Assembly: GCA_028688175.1 (NCBI GenBank)
Contig: JAQTYS010000114.1
Span: 1-8,435, forward strand
Direction: 5' to 3'
DNA from: Methanothrix sp.
Lineage (GTDB): Archaea > Halobacteriota > Methanosarcinia > Methanotrichales > Methanotrichaceae
Length of the DNA: 8,435 nt
Part shown: positions 1-6,406 of the stretch, piece after piece
Numbering within the stretch: position 1 is the first letter of the stretch
How the letters are laid out: each line of letters starts with the position of its first letter
The notes under the pieces: model-generated
What the model saw: the letters and a program-made list of their open reading frames with translations, nothing else
What the model was told of the DNA's origin: nothing
Databases searched by the model: none
Program-made: the position numbers and the translations under genes

Positions 1-2
1 AT

Positions 3-176
3 GTAATAAATCATACCGGCGACCGCCAGAAGCTGGAATTTTTGCTTTACAGGGAAGGGAACTTCACCAGCTCTTACAGGGATCTGCATCTCTGGGTGAA
101 TGTATCACAAAATGGATTGAATCCGGCTGATGAAGCAGTCTACCTGGCGAGGGCAGGTTTTACCGATCGAAAATAA
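3..176 (+). CDS. C-terminal end of a possible DUF1616-like protein (partial)
   Basis: An open frame enters from the left edge and ends at TAA 174-176, giving 57 C-terminal residues. The start lies outside the window. The segment includes QKLEFLLYREGN followed by a SYRDLHLWVNVS stretch. Alternating hydrophobic residues of this kind look like the beta-rich extracellular tail of archaeal DUF1616 membrane proteins, where a similar EFLLY...LHLWV pattern occurs as I remember it. No membrane segment lies in the visible part. The last 20 residues (NPADEAVYLARAGFTDRK) are polar and not recognised. That this is a real coding end rests on a clean frame and sensible composition. The family name is tentative. 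Confidence 0.5.
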   Translation, partial: VINHTGDRQKLEFLLYREGNFTSSYRDLHLWVNVSQNGLNPADEAVYLARAGFTDRK

Positions 177-204
177 GCCATAAAACGCCGGAGTAACTAC
201 CTTT

Positions 205-357
205 TCACAAGCTCTGGTATTGGGCTTGCTGACGTTTTTCCTTCTCATCCCGATCTTCCCTGCACCTGCATTCGTCGCTTGTGCGTTGTCGATGGATTTT
301 CTTCTTGACCTCATCCACATCGTTGCGAAACTGCATGTAATCTTCAAAGCAACCCAT
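205..357 (-). CDS. Small highly charged hypothetical protein, 50 aa
   Basis: Minus-strand frame starting at ATG 357-355 (MGCFEDYMQFRNDVDEVKKK...) and ending at TGA 207-205. The product has 50 residues, rich in Lys, Arg, Glu, Asp and Gln, predicted helical and soluble, with Cys at residue 3 and a CRC pair near residue 33. It has no family I recognise. A GGAG lies about 12 bases before the ATG, somewhat far for a ribosome site, and a TATAAATA-like box on the same strand near 403-411 sits at a fitting distance. The gene ends tail-to-tail with the partial gene to its left (29-base gap) and diverges from the gene at 479. The plus-strand frame over the same bases reads as a hydrophobic shadow of this charged frame. 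Whether it is expressed cannot be decided from sequence alone. Confidence 0.35.
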   Translation of the reverse strand: MGCFEDYMQFRNDVDEVKKKIHRQRTSDECRCREDRDEKEKRQQAQYQSL

Positions 358-398
358 GATCGATCGTCTCTCCAGTCCTATGGCATCTATTCGCAGCT

Positions 399-411
399 AT
401 TATTTATATTG
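399..411. promoter_or_regulatory. Candidate bidirectional archaeal TATA element
   Basis: The AT-rich stretch ATTATTTATATT lies in the 121-base gap between the divergent ORFs at 357 (minus) and 479 (plus). On the plus strand it reads TTTATATT. An archaeal start site about 25 bases downstream would give a leader of roughly 45 bases before ATG 479. On the minus strand it reads TATAAATA and would give a leader of roughly 25 bases before ATG 357. One quasi-symmetric box could serve both directions. No clear BRE purine pair singles out one direction. This is inferred from motif and spacing only. Confidence 0.4.
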
Positions 412-478
412 GGTTCTCAATTCCAATGGATTCGAAAACAGAAAATGCATGCGGTCCGGGAGTGATGAGGTGAATGAG

Positions 479-862
479 ATGATCAGCAAGGCGGCGGCAA
501 AAGCCTCTTCGGAGAAAGTCTTCCAGATGCTGGCCTACGGTGCATTGAAGGCCCGTGCGGCCAGAATTTCCTCCAACCAGATCATCCGCATCGGTGAGTT
601 CGATCTGATGGTGGCCGATGATGAAAACGGCGATGGTCAGGTGGTGCAGATAATCCTGCCACTGGTAGAGATGGAGGCTATGGCCCTGGCCAGGGCCCGT
701 GAGCAGGACAGCTCCGCTGAGGAGTGGAGCGATAGTGAGAGAAGGCAATGGCTGGCTGCTTTCTGGGAGGAGCTGGCTCAATATTTGGCCAAATGGCAGG
801 GCATCAAGATGCGTCGCGGGCCGGGGGAGAATATCACCTTCGAGAAGGCAGTCAGCAGGTGA
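479..862 (+). CDS. Unrecognised 127-aa protein with conserved C-terminal WLAAFW block
   Basis: I do not recognise the family. The start was put at ATG 479 because GAGGTGA at 467-473, an excellent match to the archaeal anti-Shine-Dalgarno, lies five bases upstream; the same frame is open further up to 356 but without such a site. The product begins MISKAAAKASSEKVFQML, has an acidic middle (VADDENGDG, around residues 46-54), then a hydrophobic VVQIILPLVEMEAMALA segment (about 55-71), and ends with an aromatic helical block (ERRQWLAAFWEELAQYLAKW, about 88-107) and a basic tail (GIKMRRGPGENITFEKAVSR). There is no signal peptide and no convincing membrane span. The C-terminal block is repeated as a decayed copy at about 1580-1769 after the TA genes, so this gene or its end has been duplicated. 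Possible partners are the TA module 82 bases downstream or the small divergent ORF. Confidence 0.7.
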   Translation: MISKAAAKASSEKVFQMLAYGALKARAARISSNQIIRIGEFDLMVADDENGDGQVVQIILPLVEMEAMALARAREQDSSAEEWSDSERRQWLAAFWEELAQYLAKWQGIKMRRGPGENITFEKAVSR

Positions 863-944
863 AGCTGAGAGATGCGAAAAGGTATGATTCGCGCAGCGTA
901 AGATCCGAATCAGAGAAGCCAATCGGCATTGCATCGTCAAAGAG

Positions 945-1262
945 GTGAAACCAATTAGTCTCATCGATGAAATAAAAAAGAATGTCCGCGAACGCAACTA
1001 TCATCTGACGTTTCACGCTCGTGCCAGGATGTTTGAACGGCACATCTCCAACAGAGAACTGGTAGACTTAATAATCAATGGAGAGATAATAGAGGAATAT
1101 CCGGACAAGGAGCCATGTCCAGCAGTTCTCATGTTGGGATTCGTGTCCGGTCGTCAGTGTCATGCAGTTGTAGCCTGTTGCCAGGACCACTTACGGATCA
1201 TCACAGTATATTGGCCTGATGAAGAGAGATGGATAAATTATTGCATGAGGAAAAAAGAATGA
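945..1262 (+). CDS. DUF4258-domain protein, probable toxin of a TA pair
   Basis: This 105-residue protein carries the hallmarks of the DUF4258 family, small proteins with a RelE-like look that commonly sit next to YgiT-type antitoxins. Visible landmarks in order are LTFHARARMFERHIS (residues 21-35), the ELVDLIINGEIIEEYP stretch (38-53), LGFVSGRQCHAVVA (64-77), and IITVYWPDEERW (85-96). His24, Arg26 and Arg28 are candidates for RNA contact or catalysis by analogy. The start used is GTG 945; no well-spaced ribosome site precedes it, and GAGGTGA at 942-948 overlaps the codon itself, so initiation may be weak or slightly different. No in-frame ATG lies near. The stop overlaps the next gene's ATG as ATGA, so the two are translationally coupled. 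The family length of about 90-110 aa fits, so it looks complete. Toxicity is inferred from context. Confidence 0.8.
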   Translation: MKPISLIDEIKKNVRERNYHLTFHARARMFERHISNRELVDLIINGEIIEEYPDKEPCPAVLMLGFVSGRQCHAVVACCQDHLRIITVYWPDEERWINYCMRKKE

Positions 1263-1504
1263 TTCCAGATACTTGTGGTTGCTGTAAGGGCAAGTTGCAC
1301 GAAGGCAAAAAGGAATTTGTTGTTAAAGTAAAGAATGAAGTAGTAGTTATTAGGGACGTTCCTGCTCTTGTGTGTGATTGCTGCGATGAGGCGTATATCA
1401 CTCCCGAAATCTCTGAAAAGATAGATGAGGTTATGGAGGAATTTTTCGCGGGAAAGCTCTTAGCAAAGCCTCTCGCGGCGGGAGAAGTTGCACTAAAGGC
1501 ATGA
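1259..1504 (+). CDS. YgiT-type zinc-finger protein, probable antitoxin
   Basis: This 81-residue protein has the two CxxC pairs of YgiT/MqsA N-terminal zinc-finger proteins: Cys6/Cys9 (TCGCCKGKL) and Cys39/Cys42 (ALVCDCCDEAYI). A beta-rich segment FVVKVKNEVVVIRDVPAL lies between them. The VPALVC...C..AYI arrangement is typical of the family, in which the metal-bound domain wraps the toxin and a DNA-binding part represses the operon. Here no helix-turn-helix domain follows; the protein ends in a helical tail (EISEKIDEVMEEFFAGKLL), so it is the short form. ATG 1259 was chosen over ATG 1229 because GAGG at 1247-1250 lies eight bases upstream and because it gives the usual ATGA overlap (1259-1262) with the DUF4258 gene. 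Order is toxin then antitoxin, as in many DUF4258/YgiT pairs. Confidence 0.82.
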   Translation: MIPDTCGCCKGKLHEGKKEFVVKVKNEVVVIRDVPALVCDCCDEAYITPEISEKIDEVMEEFFAGKLLAKPLAAGEVALKA

Positions 1505-1579
1505 GCCTAATTCGAGCGCTGCCAGAACCATGCGGCCCCGCCCGCGCGTGTATGCGTGGCTGCGGGTTTGTGCGGCTGT

Positions 1580-1769
1580 GCGGACGCCAGGGCCAGGGCG
1601 CGCGAGTTGGACGGTTCTGCGATGGGGCGATAGCGATCACGAGAGGCGGGAATGGCTGGCTGCCTTCTGGGGAGAGCTGGCCCAGGATTTGAGCAAAATG
1701 GCAGGACATCAAGATGCGACGGGGGCCGGGGGGACGAATATCACCATCGAGAAGGCGGTGAGCAGGTAA
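1580..1769 (+). pseudogene. Decayed duplicate of the 3' end of the gene at 479-862
   Basis: From about 1580 the bases closely follow 688-862. Reading the copy gives SDHERREWLAAFWGELAQ, against SDSERRQWLAAFWEELAQ in the full gene, and both end in EKAVSR and a stop. After GELAQDL the copy has one extra base (GCAAAATGG against GCCAAATGG) and, about 25-35 bases later, two more in the G-rich run. The middle is therefore read in a shifted frame (SKMAGHQDATGAGGTN in place of AKWQGIKMRRGPGEN) before the frame returns. Upstream of about 1580 the similarity stops in GC-rich sequence, and the N-terminal two thirds of the gene are missing. No convincing ribosome site or start fits. It is best read as a gene remnant, although the restored frame leaves a small chance that a diverged short protein is made. 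Confidence 0.7.
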
Positions 1770-1877
1770 ATGAAGTGCCTTCAACTCAGTCAGATGCAGA
1801 AAAAAACGATTCCTTCTGGGATGAAACTCATATTCTCTGATCAAGTCTGGAAAAAATGGATGGAAATGTTAAAGTGA
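1770..1877 (+). CDS. Doubtful 35-aa ORF after the gene remnant
   Basis: An ATG directly after the remnant's TAA opens a 35-codon frame (MKCLQLSQMQKKTIPSG...) ending at TGA 1875-1877. GGTGA at 1757-1761 lies eight bases before the ATG. The product would be basic, with a tryptophan- and lysine-rich end (VWKKWMEMLK). It has no recognised family and is short enough to be chance. It is listed because the ribosome-site spacing is good and the position, after the duplicated gene end, matches how the next gene of a former tandem array might start. Confidence 0.2.
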   Translation: MKCLQLSQMQKKTIPSGMKLIFSDQVWKKWMEMLK

Positions 1878-1924
1878 TGGAGAAGCAATTGGGCATTAGA
1901 AATTAGGGGTCATGCCAGAATTTA

Positions 1925-1930
1925 GGAGAT
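1925..1930 (+). promoter_or_regulatory. Ribosome binding site fixing the caspase gene start
   Basis: GGAGAT at 1925-1930, with GGAG ending five bases before ATG 1934, matches the archaeal Shine-Dalgarno consensus and supports this ATG as the start. The caspase core (HGYALLIGVG) then begins at residue 7, as usual for N-terminal C14 domains. Confidence 0.7.
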
Positions 1931-1933
1931 AAT

Positions 1934-3481
1934 ATGTCCAGCACATTTTCTCATGGCTACGCATTGCTTATCGGAGTGGGTGAATGCGCCTACGCCAATT
2001 TATCTCTTCCCGTCACAGTAAATGATATGCAGGCTTTGCGCTCTGTATTGACAAATTCAGCTATTTGCGGCTATCCCGATGATTCCGCCCACATCCGCCT
2101 GCTTCAGGATGCAAATGCTACCAGAGGAGCAATACTGGACGGCCTAAGCTGGCTGGCAGAGCAAACATCAACTGATGCAGAGGCAACTGCAATATTTTTT
2201 TACTCCGGTCATGGATGGTTGGACAAAAAGACCGGAAAATATTATCTCATAGCTCACGACCTGAATTACTCAAAGGTGACATCTTCTGCGCTGTCCTCTG
2301 AAGACTTTGCCAATGCCTTACGGTCGATTAAATCCAGGCGTCTTCTGGTTTTTATGGATTGCTGCCACGCCGCTGGGATGGCAACTGCAAAAGATGCGGC
2401 TATCCCAAAGCTTTCTTCAGACTATTCTCAAGAGGCTATTCCAAAGGGTCTGGCTGCAAAATTAAAGCAGGGTGAAGGCAGAGCGGTGTTCAGCTCTTCC
2501 ACCAGTGCTCAGCAGTCGCTGATTAGGCCTGATGGAACGTTAAGCATCTTTACTTATCACCTGATTGAAGCTCTAAAGGGCGCTGGCAACCGACCGGAAG
2601 ATACAGTCGTTCGCATCTCCAATCTCATGAATCACCTGGGGAAAACTGTGCCTGAGAGCGCCAGCGCGGCATGCGGTGCCGAACAGACTCCATTCTTCAA
2701 TTGGGACACGGAAGACTTTCCGGTGGCCCTCTTATGCGGCGGAAAAGGACTTTCGCCCCAAGGTCCAGCTCATCCATTACTCGAAAATCCTTTCAAGCCC
2801 CTTAACGGCCGCATTGACGATCCATCATTGGTATTTGGCCGAGAGAGTAAGATTACCGATGCACTCGAGTTTCTCAAAATGGGAAGTAGCGTGGTGTTTT
2901 TAGGCGATCACGGTTCTGGAAGATCCTCACTTCTTACACTCTTATTAGATAGGGTTTCTAAGGATCTCGGTTGGAAGACAGCCCACTTGGACTTGCAGAT
3001 GATTGAGGATGAGAAGAGCTTCTACAGTGCCCTTTGCGAGACACTGGGCGTTGCTGAGGCAAGGGGGTATCGTCTAAGTCGATCTTTGAATGGTCAGCGC
3101 ATTCTTCTGGCTTTGGATGAGGTAGAAAGGATGACGTTTAAAGGTTTCACACGCAACCTGCGATCTGAGCTTCGTGGCCTTGCAGGGGACGCCAGCGCTC
3201 CACTTAAGCTGGCAATGGCTGCAAGCACTCCTCTTGACCGCCTATTTCCGGACAGTTTTGGCAGTACCTCCCCTCTAGCAGGGATCTGCCAACAAATCCA
3301 AGTTGATCCCTGGGGGCTTCCCACCGCGCGCGAATTTCTGCTAGGTCGACTGAAAAATACATCTGTGACCTTCTCTGAGGCAGAGATAGAGCAGCTCTTC
3401 CAGGATAGCAGGGGAATGCCCCAGCAACTGATGCACCAAGCTTTCCATCTCTATCGCCGAAAACTAGGGCAAGAACCATGA
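1934..3481 (+). CDS. Caspase-type (C14) protease fused to a STAND-like NTPase domain
   Basis: A 515-residue protein with two domains. Residues about 7-270 are a caspase/metacaspase-like peptidase: first strand HGYALLIGVG, the helix motif VNDMQALRSVL, catalytic His93 in FFYSGHGW, and catalytic Cys144 in LLVFMDCCHAAG (aligning with the DSCHSG of metacaspases). A later GRAVFSSSTSAQQSL and LSIFTYHLIEAL stretch is typical of C14 proteins. Residues about 284-515 resemble a STAND/AAA-type NTPase: NPF at 285-287, FGRE (301-304), a P-loop GDHGSGRSS (324-332), Walker B ILLALDE (390-396) and a late SRGMPQQLMHQAF element (492-504). The P-loop has Arg330 where Lys is expected, so nucleotide binding or hydrolysis may be weakened. 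There is no signal peptide or membrane span, so it is likely cytosolic. Its stop overlaps the next gene's start (ATGA, 3478-3481). By analogy with bacterial caspase-containing defence proteins, a regulated suicide or signalling protease is likely, but substrate and trigger are unknown. Confidence 0.88.
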   Translation: MSSTFSHGYALLIGVGECAYANLSLPVTVNDMQALRSVLTNSAICGYPDDSAHIRLLQDANATRGAILDGLSWLAEQTSTDAEATAIFFYSGHGWLDKKTGKYYLIAHDLNYSKVTSSALSSEDFANALRSIKSRRLLVFMDCCHAAGMATAKDAAIPKLSSDYSQEAIPKGLAAKLKQGEGRAVFSSSTSAQQSLIRPDGTLSIFTYHLIEALKGAGNRPEDTVVRISNLMNHLGKTVPESASAACGAEQTPFFNWDTEDFPVALLCGGKGLSPQGPAHPLLENPFKPLNGRIDDPSLVFGRESKITDALEFLKMGSSVVFLGDHGSGRSSLLTLLLDRVSKDLGWKTAHLDLQMIEDEKSFYSALCETLGVAEARGYRLSRSLNGQRILLALDEVERMTFKGFTRNLRSELRGLAGDASAPLKLAMAASTPLDRLFPDSFGSTSPLAGICQQIQVDPWGLPTAREFLLGRLKNTSVTFSEAEIEQLFQDSRGMPQQLMHQAFHLYRRKLGQEP

Positions 3482-6318
3482 AAGATGCTGTGCCGCGTCT
3501 AAATCTGGCACCCCGTTTAAATCGTCCGCTTCAGCTCTGGAATCCACTAGATTATCTGCGCTTGCTTTATTGGGTATTCTTTTTCCCCCAGGCTCTGCGC
3601 TGGTATGTAGAAACCTTCGTCGCTCCTGTGTATTGGGAACTAGAAGGCAAAGACCTCAGGCAAGCGTTAACGCTGGATATTGTCTTACGCCATCTGGTCT
3701 TGCAAGCATTAATTTTGTGTTTTTTCACTCCCTTTGCTTTAGTGTGGATTTTGGCACAGGCTGAGTTGCCAATAGATTGGATTGGCGCGTTCATGGGCAT
3801 GGCTTTTGGCTTGGCGGTGGGGTTTGGATTTGTGTTTGTAGCCGTCGGTGAAGTAAACGGTATAACCGGGGGCATATTTTTGTGCATAGCTTTCGGAGTG
3901 GTTGGAAGCATGGCTTTAGGCATAGCTGAAGGTATGCCTAGAATCGTGGCTATGGGCATGGATGTAGCCGCGGCTAAGATGACAACTTTTAGCATGGCGA
4001 TAGTATTCATTCTCTTCTTCGCTGCTTTGCTCATTGCTTTAGTCACTGCTTCGCTCATGGCTTTGCTCATTGTTGGGTGCATGAGTATAGGCATGGATGG
4101 GGGCGTTGCTGTGAGAATGGCTAGGTCCCTAGCTTTTGGGACGACTTCATGCGTGGTTTTAGGCATATCTGCGGTTTTTGTTTTGGCCATGGCTTTCGAT
4201 ATGGCTGGCGGAGAAGCCATAAAAATGACTGCAGAATGGTCTGAATTCATGATTATAGGGGTGGCTGCAGTCATGGCTGCAGTAGTAGCTATGGATGCAA
4301 CAATCTTTAGGCCTGATGCTTTGATATTTAGTGCGTTCTATTTTACCTTTTTTGCTCTTCCTGGCCCTATGACAATGTGCACACCGTTGCCTCTGCCAGG
4401 CCTGAACAACCGCCTTAAAAAATGTCTGAAAGAGGATTGGACGATTGGAGTTAATAATCTCAATGAATTACTTGCCTATTCTATGCAGTTTGTGCCAGTC
4501 GTCCAGGCACTAAACGATGCATTGGCCGAACAGCCGACTGAACGCCTGCTGAAGATAGTGGACGAAGTTGCTAATGATCCATATGATTGGGATCTATTGC
4601 GCTTTGCCTCCGTTCCTCTGGTCAATGGATTGATGAAAATGGCTATTGATGGCATTAGTCTTCCTACAAGGTGGAGACTACTTTCTGAGGAGCGCTATCC
4701 AACTGACTTACGCCTGAACACTCCGGCCCGCGCTGCTTGTGCAGGCTTTTGGTATCTGCACGAAAAACAACCCTTTCAAGCGGCTCAGGCCTTTGCAGTA
4801 GTGCAGTCGCTGCCAAATGGCGAGGAGATGCACTGCCTGAGCCAGGCATTGCACCTGGCTCAGTCCGTTAGGGACTTTCATGGCCTGGCGGATCTTGCCG
4901 AGCAAGAGGCATTTCGACAAGCAACAACCAGGCCATCAAAGTCTGCAGTGATCTTGCATCCTGAAACTTGGCAAGCATTGGAACACCTGCAACACTGCGT
5001 TCTGGAGGCTCATGCCGTGCAGGAAAGCGTCTCCAAAGCAGCTCGCTCCTGGGCTTTAAACCGGGCAATTGGTGAGGCAGTCGCTGTGCATAAGATGATT
5101 GCCACTTTGCCCAAGGCCGAGCGCGACCTGGTTGAGGAGATCGCCAAAAATTGGCAGAATTATTTGGTCTCCGAGTCAAGTGATGTCGGGAACATCCCCA
5201 TTAATGAGCCGGTAAAAAATCCCTATGTAGCAGGCGATCCTGTTGTGGGTTCTGGTTTCAAAGGAAGAGATGATATCCTCCGCCGTTTGGAGGAGCTCTG
5301 GTGCGGCACAAACGCTCCACCATCCGTAGTTCTCTGCGGCCACAGACGCATGGGCAAGACATCTATTCTTCGCAATATCAACACCCATCTGGGATCAGAG
5401 GTCCGCCTAGCCTACGTCAACCTGCAGATTCTGGGAGGAGCTGCTGGGGGGGTCAGTGACCTCTTTCTGGCAATGGCCGATGAGATTAGGGCTGCTCTCC
5501 CCGAACTTCCTGAGCCCGGGACGAACGAATTCGATAGCCACCCTTACCGGGCCTTCGAGCAGTATCTGAGTCTAGCACAAGCTGCCCTGGGATCATCGCG
5601 TCTGATCATTGCTCTGGATGAATTTGAGCAACTCGAAGAGTGGATGCGTACCGGACAAGTTAGCCGAGATCTGCTCAAAGTACTAAGGGGTTATATGCAG
5701 AAGGACGAGCATATCGCCTTTGCCTTTGCCGGATTGCACACCTTAGAGGAGATGACTGCTGACTACTTCGAGCCTTTTTTCGCCAGCGTACTGCCCATAC
5801 CAGTCAGCTTTCTGAGCCACGATGCCACTTTCCAGGTCCTGGCCAATCCGCCGCTAGAGGATTTTCCCATGGATTACAGTCGGGAGGCACTGGAACGCAT
5901 CTGGCAGCTCACTGGAGGCCAGCCCTACCTGGTGCAGCTTGTCGGCCACTATCTGGTCAGCCGCTTCAACCGCCTGACCTTCGAGCTTGGTAAGCAGATA
6001 GAGACGGAGTTTAAGCTGGAAGATGTTGTGGCTGTGATTGAAGATCCGGATTTTTTTAACCAGGGACGATACTATTTTGCCGGTGTTTGGGGTCAGGCAA
6101 TGCAGGGTGCAGAAGGCCAGCAAGAGATATTGAAATTCGTGGCGGCATTTCCTGATGGCATTTCATTCCAAGGTATAATGGCCCGATTTGGGCCTAATTC
6201 GGATAAATTGACTTCTGCTCTGAAGGAACTGGAAAGGCATGATGTCTTGCGTGAAAAGGACGGACAGTGGCAGTTCACCGTCGAGCTAATGCGTCGCTGG
6301 GTAAAAGATTTTATGTGA
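3478..6318 (+). CDS. Multi-pass membrane protein with C-terminal STAND-type NTPase and winged-helix-like end
   Basis: A 946-residue protein. After a short cytosolic or amphipathic start (1-70) there are about seven to eight hydrophobic spans between residues 73 and 297. Many are unusually rich in Met, Gly and Ala with a recurring MA-x-G-x-A pattern (MAFGLAVGFG, SMALGIAEGM). Residues about 305-570 are mostly helical, with a possible TPR-like look (ALHLAQSVRDFHGLADLAE) but no firm repeat. The NTPase follows: NPYVAGDPV (581-589), FKGRDD (594-599), Walker A GHRRMGKTS (621-629) with Lys627, Walker B LIIALDEFEQ (709-718), a FAFAGLHTLEEM sensor-like strand (748-759) and LTGGQPYLVQLVG (811-823), a common STAND motif. 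Residues about 880-946 look like a winged helix. It starts at ATG 3478, inside the stop of the caspase gene, so the two are translationally coupled and probably made in fixed ratio. It may anchor, sense or act at the membrane; a pore or permeability role is speculation. Confidence 0.85.
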   Translation: MKDAVPRLNLAPRLNRPLQLWNPLDYLRLLYWVFFFPQALRWYVETFVAPVYWELEGKDLRQALTLDIVLRHLVLQALILCFFTPFALVWILAQAELPIDWIGAFMGMAFGLAVGFGFVFVAVGEVNGITGGIFLCIAFGVVGSMALGIAEGMPRIVAMGMDVAAAKMTTFSMAIVFILFFAALLIALVTASLMALLIVGCMSIGMDGGVAVRMARSLAFGTTSCVVLGISAVFVLAMAFDMAGGEAIKMTAEWSEFMIIGVAAVMAAVVAMDATIFRPDALIFSAFYFTFFALPGPMTMCTPLPLPGLNNRLKKCLKEDWTIGVNNLNELLAYSMQFVPVVQALNDALAEQPTERLLKIVDEVANDPYDWDLLRFASVPLVNGLMKMAIDGISLPTRWRLLSEERYPTDLRLNTPARAACAGFWYLHEKQPFQAAQAFAVVQSLPNGEEMHCLSQALHLAQSVRDFHGLADLAEQEAFRQATTRPSKSAVILHPETWQALEHLQHCVLEAHAVQESVSKAARSWALNRAIGEAVAVHKMIATLPKAERDLVEEIAKNWQNYLVSESSDVGNIPINEPVKNPYVAGDPVVGSGFKGRDDILRRLEELWCGTNAPPSVVLCGHRRMGKTSILRNINTHLGSEVRLAYVNLQILGGAAGGVSDLFLAMADEIRAALPELPEPGTNEFDSHPYRAFEQYLSLAQAALGSSRLIIALDEFEQLEEWMRTGQVSRDLLKVLRGYMQKDEHIAFAFAGLHTLEEMTADYFEPFFASVLPIPVSFLSHDATFQVLANPPLEDFPMDYSREALERIWQLTGGQPYLVQLVGHYLVSRFNRLTFELGKQIETEFKLEDVVAVIEDPDFFNQGRYYFAGVWGQAMQGAEGQQEILKFVAAFPDGISFQGIMARFGPNSDKLTSALKELERHDVLREKDGQWQFTVELMRRWVKDFM

Positions 6319-6334
6319 TCTTAAAAGGTTAAGG

Positions 6335-6406
6335 GGCCGGGACCGGGATTCGAACCCAGCTCGAGGGATCCACAGTCCCTCAGGATAACCACTACCCTAT
6401 CCCGGC
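6335..6406 (-). tRNA. tRNA-His (anticodon GTG)
   Basis: The minus strand folds into a cloverleaf. The acceptor stem is GCCGGGA with TCCCGGC, the anticodon stem AGGGA/TCCCT encloses loop CTGTGGA with anticodon GTG (plus strand 6371-6373), and the T arm CTGGG-TTCGAAT-CCCGG is perfect. The D arm has the usual AG..GGTTA loop with a short stem that includes a mismatch. There is no intron. The discriminator is C (6335), as expected for His, and the CCA end is not fully encoded. The base before the 5' G (plus 6407) gives T, so the extra G(-1) of tRNA-His is not encoded and would have to be added after transcription. It lies 16 bases downstream of the VWA gene's stop on the same strand and may be cotranscribed with it. 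Confidence 0.95.

Larger units (their letters stand above)
1505..1933. other. 429-base stretch without an intact recognised gene
   Basis: It holds a GC-rich segment (1505-1580) without recognisable content, the gene remnant (about 1580-1769), a doubtful 35-codon ORF (1770-1877) and an AT-richer leader (1878-1933) that ends in the ribosome site of the caspase gene. No canonical TATA box stands out ahead of 1934. The AT-rich TTAGAAATTA near 1895-1905 is the only loose candidate. No tRNA, CRISPR-type or long inverted repeat was seen. Confidence 0.6.

Noticed and set aside
220..465. Plus-strand hydrophobic frame resembling a small membrane protein
   Set aside because: The hydrophobicity is the antisense image of the charged minus-strand frame; it has no ribosome site and lies across the promoter region of the gene at 479.
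404..997. Minus-strand open frame of 197 codons
   Set aside because: It is antisense to the 127-aa gene with its strong ribosome site and runs into the DUF4258 gene; the composition is that of a shadow frame.
3567..4274. Long minus-strand open frame (235 codons) under the membrane domain
   Set aside because: It is rich in Met, Ala, Pro, Thr and Lys as the mirror of the repetitive ATG/GCT codons on the plus strand, has no recognised motif, and lies wholly inside a well-supported gene.
6320..6333. Short inverted repeat CTTAA-AAGG-TTAAG between the convergent operon and tRNA gene
   Set aside because: A five-pair AT-rich stem would be very weak and no long T run follows on either strand, so I do not call it a terminator.
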